Origin: Xiphophorus maculatus
Lineage: Eukaryota; Chordata; Actinopteri; Cyprinodontiformes; Poeciliidae
Length of the DNA stretch: 64,000 nucleotides
Reading direction: 5' to 3'
Assembly (NCBI RefSeq): GCF_002775205.1
Contig: NC_036456.1
Coordinates: 10,381,463 to 10,445,462, forward strand
Shown: positions 36,001 through 49,518 of the stretch, piece by piece
Position numbering within the stretch: the stretch's first letter is position 1
Layout: every line of letters begins with the position of its first letter
Made by a program: the position numbers and the translations under genes
Notes under the pieces: generated by a model
What the model was told of the DNA's origin: nothing
Database searches by the model: none
The model's input: only the letters and a program-made list of their open reading frames with translations

Positions 36001-39000
36001 CCCACCAGGTAACATCATCGGCTCGGGTATCTTCGTCAGTCCGAAGGGAGTGATGGAGAACGCCAGCTCTGTGGGCGTGGCCCTGGTCGTCTGGATCATC
36101 ACGGGCGTCATCACCGCCATCGGAGCGCTGTGCTACGCCGAGCTGGGCGTCACCATTCCCAAATCAGGGGGCGACTACTCCTACGTGAAGGACATCTTCG
36201 GAGGCCTGGCTGGGTAACGGTGCACACCTCAGACACCCATACGTCACCATCCAGCGACATTTCCGTGTTGCAGTAAAAGGTAGAGGCGAAGACAGGTTCA
36301 AAGACGTTGGGACCAATATGCTCTCTCCATTTAACGGCGTACAAACTGCGTGCACCTTACATGTGAAAGTCAGGTTCTAAATAAATCAAAACACAAGGCC
36401 TGAAATACACACTACTTTTTAGCTGATCAGCTGTTTTATTTCATAGTTCTGTGCTGGTTTTGTACTGGAAGTCTGTTGCCGCACTGTGCTATGCCAGTGT
36501 TTTCCACTGGTTTGACCTGAGGTTGTGCCTTTGTGACAGACAGCTGTTAACGTGGCTAAAGATTTAAAGATTTGTACGTCAGCTTCCGTATGAAAATGGT
36601 CAGGCGCTGGAGTGAAAACGAGTCGAAAGCAATAACAAAAACCAAGCAAATCTTTTAAGGAACTTCGCGGAAGTCCTGCAGGTTTTAGACGTTTCGTCGC
36701 TTCAACATTTACTGGTTTTGGCTCGTAAAGGAGGTAAGGGGGCGCTATTCCCCCCCCCAAAAGAAAAGAAAAATAAAACAGAAAAGAAAAGAAAATGTTA
36801 TGTCAGCTAAACCTTCAGCAAACTTTTATTTAAGGCATATTCAGGGCTAAATTAAAAGACTTTCACTTCTTTTCACTCGTTTATTGATGGAACTTGACTT
36901 AATGTCGTGTTTTGATTGTTGATTCTATGTTGTGTTTCCGTGTTTGATATGATGTAAAGCACTTTGAAATGCCTTGCTGCTGAAATGTGCTATACAAATA
37001 AAATTTGATTGATTGATTCTTTTTTAATTAAATCTGGAATCGATTTAACTATATCTTAATCCGCACTATAAAAAAATAAACTTGGCTAAAAAAAATGATC
37101 ATGAACTGGGTCTTTTAGAGATTTTCTGAAACATAGATTTATGAAACCTCTAGTCTAGATTACTAGGAGGTCGAAGGTCAAAACAGAGCCACCTCTGATA
37201 ACTGATAAGCATTTGTACATTTTAATAATCTGTGGAGGGGGTAGTTTAGTCAGAGAAACATCTTACCAAATGGGAGTACCAAATATAAATACAGGAAGCA
37301 GATGCTGTGTGCGTTTCTGGCCACTATTAAGAAAAATCAATGTGATAAATGAATTTGGAGAAAACATCTCGAAAGTCACGTAGGACCTTATGCTTTACGG
37401 AAAAGACGTACTGCTGGTTTTTTTGTTGTTGTTTTTTTGTTTTAGTTTGTTTACTCTACCGCATCCCACAATGCAAAGCAAACCTGGCTGCAGAATGCCG
37501 TTCCCCAAACCAAAGATTGTTTTAGACGCTCTGAACACTACAAAGTAAAATTCTGGGACTCTGCCTGAGGATCAGAGTTGGGGAAGGATGTACGATCCGA
37601 CGTGAGTACACATGACTGAAGGTGATATCCAGGCCTCTTTATGTCCGTCCTGAAAGCCTGTAAAAGCTCAGGAATCGTGCGAAGCAGCACAAAACAACAA
37701 CACAAAACAGTCCGGCTTGTTGGAGTGGATTTCACACGCCGCCTTCCTGGGACCAGACTGTAGACACGGATCCGAGCATTGTTTTTGCCTCCAACTATCC
37801 CAAGAACCCATAGTATCAGGGAGGAATTTGACCAGACATAACAGCCACAGATTATTTTCGTAGAGCGAGAATCAATACACATCAATGAGCTTTTGCCTCC
37901 AGAGCCTTTGTAGCGTGTGGTGTCAACAGCTCGGTTTGAAGTGTTTCCCTGTTTGACATAAATAAACCAAGTTCCAGTGGTGATTGTGTTCTGCTGCAGC
38001 TTTTGTCCCCATGTGTTCATGTGCAGGTGGGCCGGGTCGAAAGTATGCCTCCATGTTCGTGTGAGAAGGCTGAATAGGTTTACATCCTCCCGGTATCTGC
38101 AGCCGGGCCAAGCGTAGTTTTTGCAGTGGACAAATGCTCAGAAACAAAGAGACATTGTTATGTCACTGAGGCTTGTTTAACTTCAGGTGAGGCGTAGAAA
38201 GGGTGCATTTATATTCAGCTCCCTTCAATCCGAAGCCTCTAAATGGAAAAGAGAGAGAATCCACGGTAGCTCTGCAGAGTTTCAGCTTTCAGCAGGACAA
38301 CAAACCTGAATATAAAGCCAGAAACACAGTGGAGGCATCTAGATTGAAGCAAATTCAGCAAAATAAAAAATATAAAACACATCTTTTTGGTTTCTGTTTG
38401 GTTAAAAGTGATCCATTATGCATCACTTTTTGTTGCTCTCATCTAAAATCTGTCTGAAATATTTTGAGTTTGTGAAAATGAGTGTGAATATTTCTGCAGT
38501 ACTAAGAAATGGAGCCTGCATTAAAATACTTTAGCAAGTTAATTTGAATTATCTCAGATAACAGTCAATCTGTGACTTATTTTGGGCAGAAAATAAAACT
38601 AGTTTAATCTCATTTTAAATCATCTGAGACACTTTTCACATGACGCTTTTGTCTAAATATCTCAGGATTAGTAAAAAAAAAAAAAAAAATCTTATTTTCT
38701 ACATTTTACGCTGCTGTCTTTTATTGGATAATAATATCACTCTATGAAATACCTATACCTTTACATTAAAATACATGTGGAAAAATACTTCACTTTTGAA
38801 GTACTTCATTTCTGAAAAGGTTTTTAATGACTGGGTTTTGTGTTACACTTATTTGTGTGTGAAAAACATTTATCATCCCCAGTTTCTGGAGGGTTTTTCT
38901 TGTTGTTGTTGTTTTTCTCAATATTTTTACTAAAGTCTAAATCAGATGCATGGCTAAGAGTGAATACAAATGTGTCCCAAAAGCTTTTTTCTGTAGCTGT

Positions 39001-42000
39001 TTGTCTAATTTCTGATATTTATATAATTATTTCCACTTTCTGAATTATTGCGAAGAATAATCCCTGGGTACTTTCCTGTTTACAGGATTAAAAAACATCG
39101 TAAAAACAAATAACATGGCTCAATTTATAATGTAATGTTACCGTGCTCTCAGGTAGAGAGCCATCTTTGCTTAATACAGTAAAATGTTTATTTCAGGAGG
39201 TATTTAGCTGCTATCAACAAACCCTCTTCATGAGCTTTGATTTATTCAGTGTAAAAACAGACCTGATCATGATCGTGTTTCTGAACAAAGAGCTGAGGCA
39301 AAGTTGCAAAACAGAACAAAATGTACATTAAAACAAACAGAACGGTCAATGTAAGTGTCAGCACTCGTGTCTTTTATCAGCGCTGGTTGCTGAGGACGTT
39401 CCAGTGGGCTGAAGTCTCATCAGTACAGTCAGGTGTAACGACCCCAGCTTGAGCTTTTAGGGAATTTCATGGAAGTACAACATTCCTGGTTTGTCCTGTT
39501 GAACTGTGATAAACGTTCTTCTTCTGTCCTTCACCTCAGCACTTTTAATCAGTCTGAGTGTCGCTGTTTGCTTCCTTTGCTTTGTTCCTCGGTTAGCTTG
39601 GCTCTTATTCTTATCTGAATCCATATTCTGCCTCAGAGGCAGCTGGTTTGCTGTTTGTCAGAGGACTAATGAATGTCTTCTTTCTGCTCTGGTTTCTATA
39701 AGTCGTTCATTAGTTTGTGGTGAGACTTTTACATGTGATAAAGTTTCTTGGCTCACAGTGAGAAGGAGTAGCGACCTGAGGTGACCTCGGAGCTGAACTG
39801 GCCGCTGTTTCACTTCAGCAGCCAGAATAAAAATGGGAGGAAGTCTTGCCTGACTACAATGAAGTTGTTCAGAACAACAAACATCTTAGTGTGTTACAAC
39901 ATGGGATTTCCCCGTTGCGTTTCTTCTCAGAGCTCTCATAACTACATCCGTATACAACGGTTTATTTATTTTATTTAAGGTTCCTTATCTTAATTGTCTT
40001 TGTTTTGTTCTATTAGTGAATAGGTGTACACTTACTGGCCTGGAGTCAAAACAAAGCATAAGAACACAATACCTTAAGTAACATCCTTGAGTTGCATGTG
40101 TGTCATTATTGATGCATGTCTTTGCTTTACAGGTTCCTCCGGTTGTGGATCGCCGTGCTGGTCATCTATCCCACCAACCAGGCTGTGATCGCCCTCACGT
40201 TCTCCAACTACGTCCTCCAGCCTCTGTTCCCCACCTGCTTCCCACCGGAGAACGGCCTGAGGCTGCTGGCTGCCGTCTGTCTCTGTGAGCAACACGTTTG
40301 ATACACGACGAGTAAAATCTACTGTGACGAGAAAACCATTTGCTGTTTTCATACGGTATACTGGCAGACACCCAGGGCGGCATCAAAAAAGGGGTGGAAG
40401 CGGCTGCATAAGGAACATGTAAAACTAAAATCTAAAACTTATCCTGTGGCGACTTTTAGCCAGAAGATACTACTCCCCTTTAGTCATTCTCAAGCAATAA
40501 AGCCGCAGGAATGCAATTTTCAAAACCTGGGACTGCTTCTGTTGCAGTAGTGAGGGCGGGGAAGTGGTTGATACAATTTAGGCAGCAACCACCGTCGACA
40601 AAGAAAAAAATGGATTAAAAAAACCAAAACAAGATAACACGGTTTTACAGACATAAAGGAATATTTGAAATTCAAAGAGCTTTTAGCATGAAAATGAAGT
40701 AGATGGTCAACTAAAGGGTCAGACGTCGGTCGGGTCCGGTGTCAAGTCTTTTCTACTTCCTATTTCTTGAGCCCAGACTTTTTTTTAAATCTCCAGAGAG
40801 ACGTTTTGCTCTACTTCAGCTAGTAAGCTGGATTTTGTGATTTGGTTCTAATGAGCCCTTAGTTTAGCCATTAGAAAGACCCAATCAGAACAACTTGTTT
40901 TGGACTCTGTCATATAGAACAAAGCAACAGATCATGAGGATTAACCATTTTATTTTCCTTTAGTTAAAAGAAAGCATAATTAGTTAAGATCTTTGGTCGA
41001 GATCTTGAACGTGAAGCTCCTTTTATCCTGTGAAACGACAACATGTGAGGAACACACAGCATAAGACGTCATGAATCAGATACAAATTGCTCCCGGTCAG
41101 TTCGGTTTTATAACCGTGTTGTTTCATTTTGTCCCAGCCTCCTCTCACCTGTAAACAAACCATTTCGGACCCATGCCCTTAACCACTGTGTGAGCGTATG
41201 TTTCTCAGTAGTTGCGTCTTTGAGAAACTACAGAGATAAATGTAGTTTGTAGTTCACTACTCTCTGAAGGCTTTGACATACTTCCTGCTTTCCATGTGCC
41301 AAATGGGCCTGGGATTTACATGAAGCTGTTAAACATGGCACCATCATTCATGTACTGATCTGGAGAGTACAAAACTATTCAAAGTCACTGGAATACACAA
41401 ATATGTGCAGTTTGGCCTCGTTAAAAAATAGTATGTCTTTGTATTCATTGCCCATTGTATGTTCTTGAGATGTTATCTAACATCAGAGGAATGCAAACAA
41501 GGCTGAACAAATGATGGCGAGAGCAGAGCAAGCGGCTATTACATGAGGAGAAAGGCAGAAATGCGAAGGTGTTTGATTGAAAGTCCTCATCAGTTCACAG
41601 ACATGAGTCAAATACTGCAGGCGGCCTACAGACACACACACAGAGAGAGAGAGACGGGCGCGAATGCTTCAAAGAGAGCCGATTGTTTTTATTGTTGCCT
41701 GATTTGTGACTGCGTATTGAAAATTCATGTTCATGGGGATCTTTCCATCCAAATGTAAATTATTGTTTGGGTTTTTCTTTTGTCTTTTTAATGTATTTGG
41801 CGTGGAGTGAAGTCTCGAAAGCAGATTTATGAAACGTCAGGTGAGACTCTGGTTCTTGCGTGTTGCTGTATCATTGACAGAAAAACGAGGCCGAGTGCAA
41901 CTGGAAAAACTGGAGCTGTCGTTCTCATTTTCACGCAGCTCCGAAGTCTCTGCTTGCTTTCAAGCTGACGATTTCATCATGTGGGAGTTTTTGTTGTTTC

Positions 42001-45000
42001 CAATTTTTCCTACTGTAACGAATTAAGTGTTTTTTTCCTGGATGCATTAAAACTTTAGAACAGGCAGAAAAGTTAAGTATGCAGAGAAGCTTAATTCATG
42101 CCTCGTTTAGCTTTTTGTAGCTGTGGACCACAAGGTGAAATTTACCATTAGTGGCCTGTATGATGGAGCGTTGTCTGAGTGTGCAAACAAATTTACGGTA
42201 AAGGTTACAGAAGTGAAAGTGTTTATTAATACTGAGCAAACTTTGTGGTACATGTCTGGATAAAAGTTATTTTTATAACTAAATAGAGAACTATAAACAA
42301 TTAATGAAAGCCTCAAGTATGAATATTGGCGGATATTATTGCCAAAGTACATCATCAAGAAATGATGTCCATTTGTATTTCAAATTAAAATGTTTCTACT
42401 TATTTTATTATTTTTATTCTTTACACTCTTTTTTTGTTGTTTTTGCTTTTTACAGATATGGCAATTGTTTTTCTTGAAGAAAATTTAAACAACAAAAAAC
42501 TAATATATTCAGAACATGTTCAGTGGATAATTATCTAGTTAAACCACACAGCAGCAGGGTCTAATTTTAATAATGCTATTTATAGGATAAAAGTAATTAT
42601 TTGGACGCTTGTTGCTGGATAGCTAATCTAATTGTTGTAATAAACGTATTAACATTTTTTTTTTAAAGTTTAAAAAATATTTTTAATCCACTTGTCCAAG
42701 TTTGTATAATTTTTATTTTAGGGGATTCTTTTATTTCTAATTTGTTATATAAAATGTTCACAAGAATAAAAGTCTTAAAGCTTGCTTTTGAAAGAAATGC
42801 TGATGAGAAAAGTGACTTTCGAAGGCAGGATAGGTTTCTCTCAAACAACGGTGATGGTCTACGATTAATACTTTTATTAAACCATAAAAATTTTCTCGGT
42901 CAAGCTTTTTGGTTAATTCTAAAAAAAAAAAAAAAAGTCACACAGAGGGAGGGGTCGTATCCAGTGGGGCTAATTAGAGATAAGAGAAAAACACCCACCT
43001 CAGCAGAATCTGCACCGTCTAAACACTTTGCACCGTTTTATACTCACGGCACATTGACCTACATTTAGTTGACTGCCTCGTCCCGTTTTTGAACTCCTTC
43101 ATTAAAAAATGTGTCAAGTTGTGCAACAAATTACCCTGGAATATCTTGAAAGTCACATCTGTATTTTTTTACAGCTTCTCTCTGGGACAGATCTTGTAAA
43201 GCAGTTTTTTTTTTTAACAAGAAACAACAACTAAAAAAAAAAGACAAGTCTTGTTAATGATGTTTTCCCTTCTGTCTGTCTGCTCTTGTTGTTTAGAGCA
43301 AAAGTAGGTGAGAGGCTGGATGTTCTCAGTGAACTGTGATGTCACCGATGTTTACAAGATTCACGAGCTGCATCCGTTTACCTCGGCCTGTTTATGCATG
43401 TCTGGAGTTGCCCAAATTTAAACATCTGGAATGTTATTTATTTATCCTTCGTGATCCGTTCAGAGACATCCTATCAAATGTCGAGCGACAGTTAAATCAA
43501 TTCAGAAATGTGTCATCATTTATTCATAGCAAAGGTTCTTAAGTTTCGCATAGCAGGACTTTATGAAATGCCACGTTTTAAACTTGTCAAAACCTTTTTA
43601 AAGCAGCACCACAACACTAGGTGGACTGTTGCCATCTGTTATGTGTGGTAGCAAAAAAAAGAGAGAAAGAGAGGAACAGACACGTTTTTATCCATTTATT
43701 GTGCATGTTTGAGTTAAAAATGTTTGGAGTTATTGTTCGATCCAGTTTCCAGAGTCAGAGGGTTGGTGCTTATTAAAATTGCCGCCTAAATTACTCCAAT
43801 TTTTCAAAAGGATTGTTGGCACATTAATAGTCATTCCTTTTTACATTGAGCTCCTGAGGAAAATGTCAACACAAAAACTGTTTTACTCATTAGACAAAGA
43901 ACACATTAGGAAACAAGTGTTCAAAATGAAGAAAAAGTTTAATGCTTTTGGCTGAAATGCGTTCAGGGAGAAGCTGCGACGTCAGTCAGAGTAAGGTTTG
44001 CTTTCAGCAGTCTCATGGCTGAAGTCGCACACCATCTGAATGAGACCAGTATCCGGGCTTTGATTAGGACACAGTCCACTGTGGTCTTAGTGGCACGTTG
44101 CTTCATTTTGTATCTCTCCTGTTGTTCACAGTTAACTTGCTCAACATGTTCGTCTTTTTAACTAAACCTACGCTCAGCTCCATGGTTAAACGTTTGTCTT
44201 CGCGTTTACGCAGCAGTCGGTAACAGAGAAGGTGGATGCCCGTTATATCCACTGTGGGAGCAACAAATCAACATCTGTGTTTACAAGTTGTGGATTAAAA
44301 GGTTTAGCCTGTACTTACTTTAATTAGGCCTGCTTGAGAATTACCAAGTTGTGCTTTTACTTCCCTTGTCTGTCAGCCATAGGCTGGCCTCACTGCCCTC
44401 GTTTGCACCCTCCCCCCCTTTTTCTTTAACCACAGCTGTAATTTTATTTGTAGAGGAAAATACCCTCACAGTTAAAGTCCCACGCTTGGAGCCTCACAGA
44501 GCGCGCTCTTGTGCGTCTGGATCGCCTATGTCTGCCTATGTGTCTTTGTTCCCTGCAGCGGCAGCTTCAGAGTTATTTAATGTGATGAACTTAATCCAAG
44601 CAGGCCGTCTTACTTAATGGCACCCTATTGGTTCAAACCCAATGGCCTGTTTAACTCAGCAGCATACAACAAATCCAGTTTTGTTCTGTGTAGAGAAATG
44701 CTGGACAAAAGTCTCAGAAAGGTGGGCAGCAAATGGTTCTTCACTGGATTACTGTGAACTTTTACAAAATAGAGCAACATAATTTTACTTTGTATAATTT
44801 AAACTCTAATTTAAAGTCAGTTAAAACATATTTCCAGAGTTCCATCCTGAACATAAGACAACCTCTAATAACAAAGCTCGTCTTCATCTCCCTCCGCATT
44901 TATTGACGCCTCTGAAAAAAAATCATTGAAAATAAATGTGACAGACAGTTTTCTCACTTACACATCGCTTTCATTAATTGATGAGAGGGATGGCAGGAGA

Positions 45001-48000
45001 AAGCCTTTTTCAACCTACCATCACAAACGTTAACAGGTGGAATCTGTAAAACTCTTCTGGGACTTTAACTGGAACTGTGTCCTCTGGTCTGATGAGGCTA
45101 AAATTTCCAGTTTCCAGTTGCTACCAGCTCTGAGCTTAGCTAAGTCGGTTCATCTGTGCTGCCTGGATTTCTGGACTTTTGGATTATTTCATCATTACAC
45201 AACCATTATTCGCTACAACCTGGGTCCTCTTCATCTGCCTCACCACCTCTCTACCACACAAATCATGACAGTTTTCAAATTTCCTGTCAACTTTAAACAT
45301 TTTTTAACTCAAAAACACGAGGGGCCGCTTAGCAGGTTTTCTGGGGGAAATCTTGGTATGAGTTGAATATGCATCAACGGGCATTTGTGATATACATAGG
45401 CCTCCTGTCTGACTGGAAGTTTGAGGTATAATGGTCTACAGGGGATTATACTACTGAAGCTAGGAGAAATTATGCTACAGCAATGAGATAATTATTTTAA
45501 GGCTTTATACAAGTCTGTTCAAGTCCCAAGAAATGTAAAGGGTAAATATCATGCATAAGAATGAGGATTTCATCCTAAACACTGCATTTTACTGCTTGTG
45601 GTAATTTTTGCTTTCCATTGTTTGTGTCTAGTGCTGCTGACCTGGGTGAACTGCTCCAGTGTGCGGTGGGCCACCAGAGTGCAGGACATCTTTACGGCCG
45701 GCAAGCTGCTGGCCCTCGCCTTAATCATCATCATGGGAATCGTTCAGATCTGCAAGGGTGAGCTTACCGCCTCCATCTGTGCTTCCCAGAGGACCTACAG
45801 TCACAGTGTGTTTGCATGAAATAACACCTGAAACCAGTCCGCACATGTCCGCGGTCAGAGGGATCATCCTGGGAGACTGCGGGCCGTATAGTGGATCAAA
45901 CAGGGGTTGACGAGTTGCTCGGGTCCTTTAGGTTAAAACCCATACAGCTAAAGTCAGCACAAGTGTGGGGGTTTGTCCTGCAAACGTGGATCAGGGCCAG
46001 TAATTGTAAGGACAGTCTGAAATATCAGAGTGAGCTATTTCAGTGCCCGAAGTGTTGAAAGTTTGTAGAGTACATTGGGCAATTTGTTGTAAGATTGAAC
46101 AACCTGAATGAGGGACGATATAGAGAAAAGATTCACACCTCTTTAACTTTCCATATTTTCATATGTTACCTGCATAAACGTCTGAATACGTTTTGGGATT
46201 CTATCTGTTTTCCTTATAATGAAGTAGAAAGAAAACAATCAATTGTTTTTAATGTTTTCCGGATAGAAATCCAAAAAGTTGGGAGCACATTAATGCCTCT
46301 AAATCAGGGCTGGCCGGCTGACGTCCTGCATGTTTTCAGTGGTCAAACACACCTGAATCGTATTAATGGTGGAACCTGGTCACATCTTCAAGAGCTTACT
46401 CCGTCTTTGTTCTGGTAGAACAAATTGCCTTTAAAGGTATTCAGCAAAAGCAGAGAATATGTTGATGGGACAATTAAGGAACTATGCACTCTGTATACTG
46501 TAGCCTGTGGAAATGAGAAGTCCTGTCTCCAGGTTTCCACAGTCCAAATTGACACAATGACTACGTGGAAGAACTTGTTCTACTCAGATAAAAAAATATT
46601 TGCAGTTTTTGCCCTGAATACAAAAAACTGCGAACATCACCCTGCATGCACATTCCCATCAAGAAACACGGTGGTGGCAGCATCATGCTGTTGCTTCATG
46701 GGGAGAAGAAAACTAGTCAGAGTCAGTTGTGAAGAAAACTTTACTTCCTGGTTCACATGATTTCCATATTTTGATGCAGGTTGTCGTCTCAAGGTTATAC
46801 GTTTTGACCTTGCAGCTGGCATCTGCAGTTTCTGTGCCTTCACTCATGCTGAGAGTTTTTCTTTTTTTTCTTACTTATGTTTCAAGAAGGCCATGAACAG
46901 CACTGTGAGACGTTGCTGTAAGTTTCCCTGAAATTTCACCTCTGGTGAAACTGGAACCCAGTATGAGATGACGATGGCGAGATGATAAGTAATAAAGCAC
47001 TTACTCGTTGATACTCTCCATCCTCTCTGACTGAGTTTGTGTCAGTTTGTAAAGAAGACTAAACAAAATTTTTACTTCCAGATGTGCATTGCAGGTAGAA
47101 ACGGTTACCAAAAGAACAGTGGTTCTACAAAGTATTGACTTTTAGGAGTTTTATTTGTAATCAATGCATCGTGTTGCTTTCATTTCATAATTACGTTGTG
47201 GGTTGATCTATCCCATAAAATCCCACTGAGGCACTTTGAGGTTTGTGGCTGCATAAGTGGGCAAAAGGCCAGACATTTGAGACACGATGGGACGGATTTA
47301 TTTTAATTCAATCAGGATCCCTCTTCATCTGTATTTCAGTACGAGAATATTTTAAGAATTGTCTCGCTTTTGCCTTTGTTTTAAGAGGAATACTTGATGA
47401 GGAATTGTTGTACAACACATTTTACACACACGCTGATCTTGTTAGGTGATGGTTTTCAGCTGGAGTTCCTCACAACAAGCCAGAACAGTAATAAAAAACA
47501 GCCTGTTTACCCCTCCAGCAAAACAAGTTTATATAACCAGACATAAATGATCTACGTACCCCACTACATGTGGTTCATTGTAATTTAATGCAGATATGGC
47601 AGCATATCACTAAATAATGTACCATAACTGCTGTTCTGAGGCCAAGATTGATTTAAGTTTCCTGACCTGCTCCACCTGTAGGAGACTACTACTGGCTGGA
47701 GCCGGCCAATGCCTTCGAGCCCTTCCAGGACTACGACGTGGGTTTGATAGCCTTGGCGTTCCTACAAGGCTCGTTCGCCTATGGAGGCTGGAATTTCCTC
47801 AACTACGTCACAGAGGAGCTGGTAGATCCCTATGTGTAAGCAGTTTTGCTTGTTATTTTCCAGCTAATCTTCACTATCGTGTTCAGATAGTTTCCTCAAC
47901 TGGAAAAAGGCGGCTTGAAAAGCAGCTTGTTGCTGTTTTGGGTGATTAGGGTCACATTCCGACAGGGCTTCCCAGTTTAAGCCTTTTCCCCTTTAGTTGA

Positions 48001-49487
48001 AGCTGCCTGATGTTCATACAGTCTAGTCAGTCTGGTCGCAGATATTGAACAATACTCACCATCTTCTTTCCCTTTGACTCAGCTGTACCTCATGTTTCCT
48101 CCAGGAACCTTCCCCGTGCCATCTTCATCTCCATCCCCCTTGTGACCTTCGTTTACGTCTTTGCCAACATCGCCTACGTCACGGCCATGAGTCCCCAGGA
48201 GCTGCTCGCCTCAAACGCCGTTGCCGTGGTGAGTCCTGGGTCTCAAGCCAGCTTGTGCTTCTGCACTTGCTCATTTTAGTTGCTGTCGCCCTCTAGTGAC
48301 GTTTGCTGGTTGCTGCACGTGTCAGATTGGTGGCTGTAAGCCTCTCCTTTCTGTTGCTCCCTCTCAGACGTTTGGTGAGAAGCTGCTGGGAGTCATGGCG
48401 TGGATCATGCCCATCTCTGTGGCTCTCTCCACCTTCGGAGGAGTCAACGGTTCCCTCTTCACGTCCTCACGGTCAGTCCACCTGATGTCACGTTACCTGT
48501 TTGTTTCCCCTCCAGGGCTCATGTTGTTAAAGTTTTGAGTGGTCCATCATTAAGGTCATCTTCTGCTACTTCTGAGGTGGTTCAAAAACATTGTTGTTTT
48601 GTCTGGCTTCTTTGTCTTTTCGTTCAGCTTATTTTAAGCAAACACTGCCAACGTCATGGTTAAGTTCATGAACAGAAATGAAAGAAAGATGCAGCCAGAT
48701 ACCAAAGAATAAGTCTGGAAAGTTCTCTTGATTAAAACCTTTTTAACGCCGACAAATTTAGGAAAAATACAAAGAGCTTAGTTCTGCATGGAGTCCATAT
48801 TCTTCATGCCTCATATTTCTATTCATGAAGAATTCACACTCAAATGCATTTCTAAACACACTTTGCATAGTTTAATTAGACTTCGCAAAGTACAGTGCTG
48901 AGAACAAGACATCATGATCTACTGACGTTCCAGTCCAGACTAGAAAAGTCTTTGACATCTATCAGTCTGGGTTGAAAAGCTGTTTTTAAGCCTCCCAGTT
49001 GCAATTCAATTGAGCAAATCCAAGATTTAACAGTAAACAAAATGAAGATTTGGAGTGGCCTAGTCAAAGTGTGGAGTTAAATCCAGCTTAGAAGCTGAAA
49101 TACGCAGTTCATGCTCAGAAACCCTTTAAAGGGGCAGAATTTCCCCTCAGTAATAAATATAAAGAATTACACTAGGGAGTACTAAATGAAATCATTTGAA
49201 ATGTAATTTGGTATTGCAAAACTGATAAACTCTTGTTGTTATTTCCAAAACCTCTGAAGTCACATTTTCTTCCTGCAGAGGTCAGAGGTGAGTGTCTGAT
49301 GTTTACCTCTGCTTTGTGGCAGGTTGTTCTTTGCTGGCGCCAGAGAGGGACACCTCCCGAGCCTTCTGGCCATGATCCACGTGAAACGCTGCACCCCCAT
49401 CCCTGCTCTGCTCTTCACTGTGAGTACCGCTCTCGCCATCTTCATCACTGGTCCATTTCTGCATTTGTCTTAATAACACAGCCAGTC

Positions 49488-49518
<31 letters not shown>

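Larger units (their letters stand above)
30200..36008 (+). other. slc7a8: slc7a8 intron 1 with repeats
   Basis: A 5.8-kb phase-1 intron. It holds a TCAC/TCGC tetranucleotide array, several reverse Tc1 pieces, a fold-back MITE relative and a hAT-like end (listed separately). From about 33,300 to 36,000 I see no coding or RNA feature. The 110-codon minus-strand frame at 35,346-35,678 has no recognised family. The acceptor is preceded by ten C residues. Confidence 0.8.
36214..40132 (+). other. slc7a8: slc7a8 intron 2
   Basis: A 3.9-kb phase-2 intron. It holds a LINE tail and a Tc1 fragment (listed). The longest unexplained open frame is on the minus strand at 37,538-38,020 (160 codons). It shows no family resemblance, splice context or composition bias and is probably chance. 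Confidence 0.8.
40285..45631 (+). other. slc7a8: slc7a8 intron 3
   Basis: A 5.3-kb intron with a Tc1-like piece at 44,998-45,115 and a truncated interspersed-repeat copy at 45,270-45,352. From 40.3 to 45.0 kb I recognise nothing beyond AT-rich sequence, short A/T tracts and unrelated open frames. Confidence 0.75.

Noticed and set aside
37538..38020. 160-codon open frame on the minus strand in slc7a8 intron 2
   Set aside because: No recognised domain, no coding-like composition and no exon borders; it lies inside an intron of an intact gene. Length alone is weak evidence in 64 kb.
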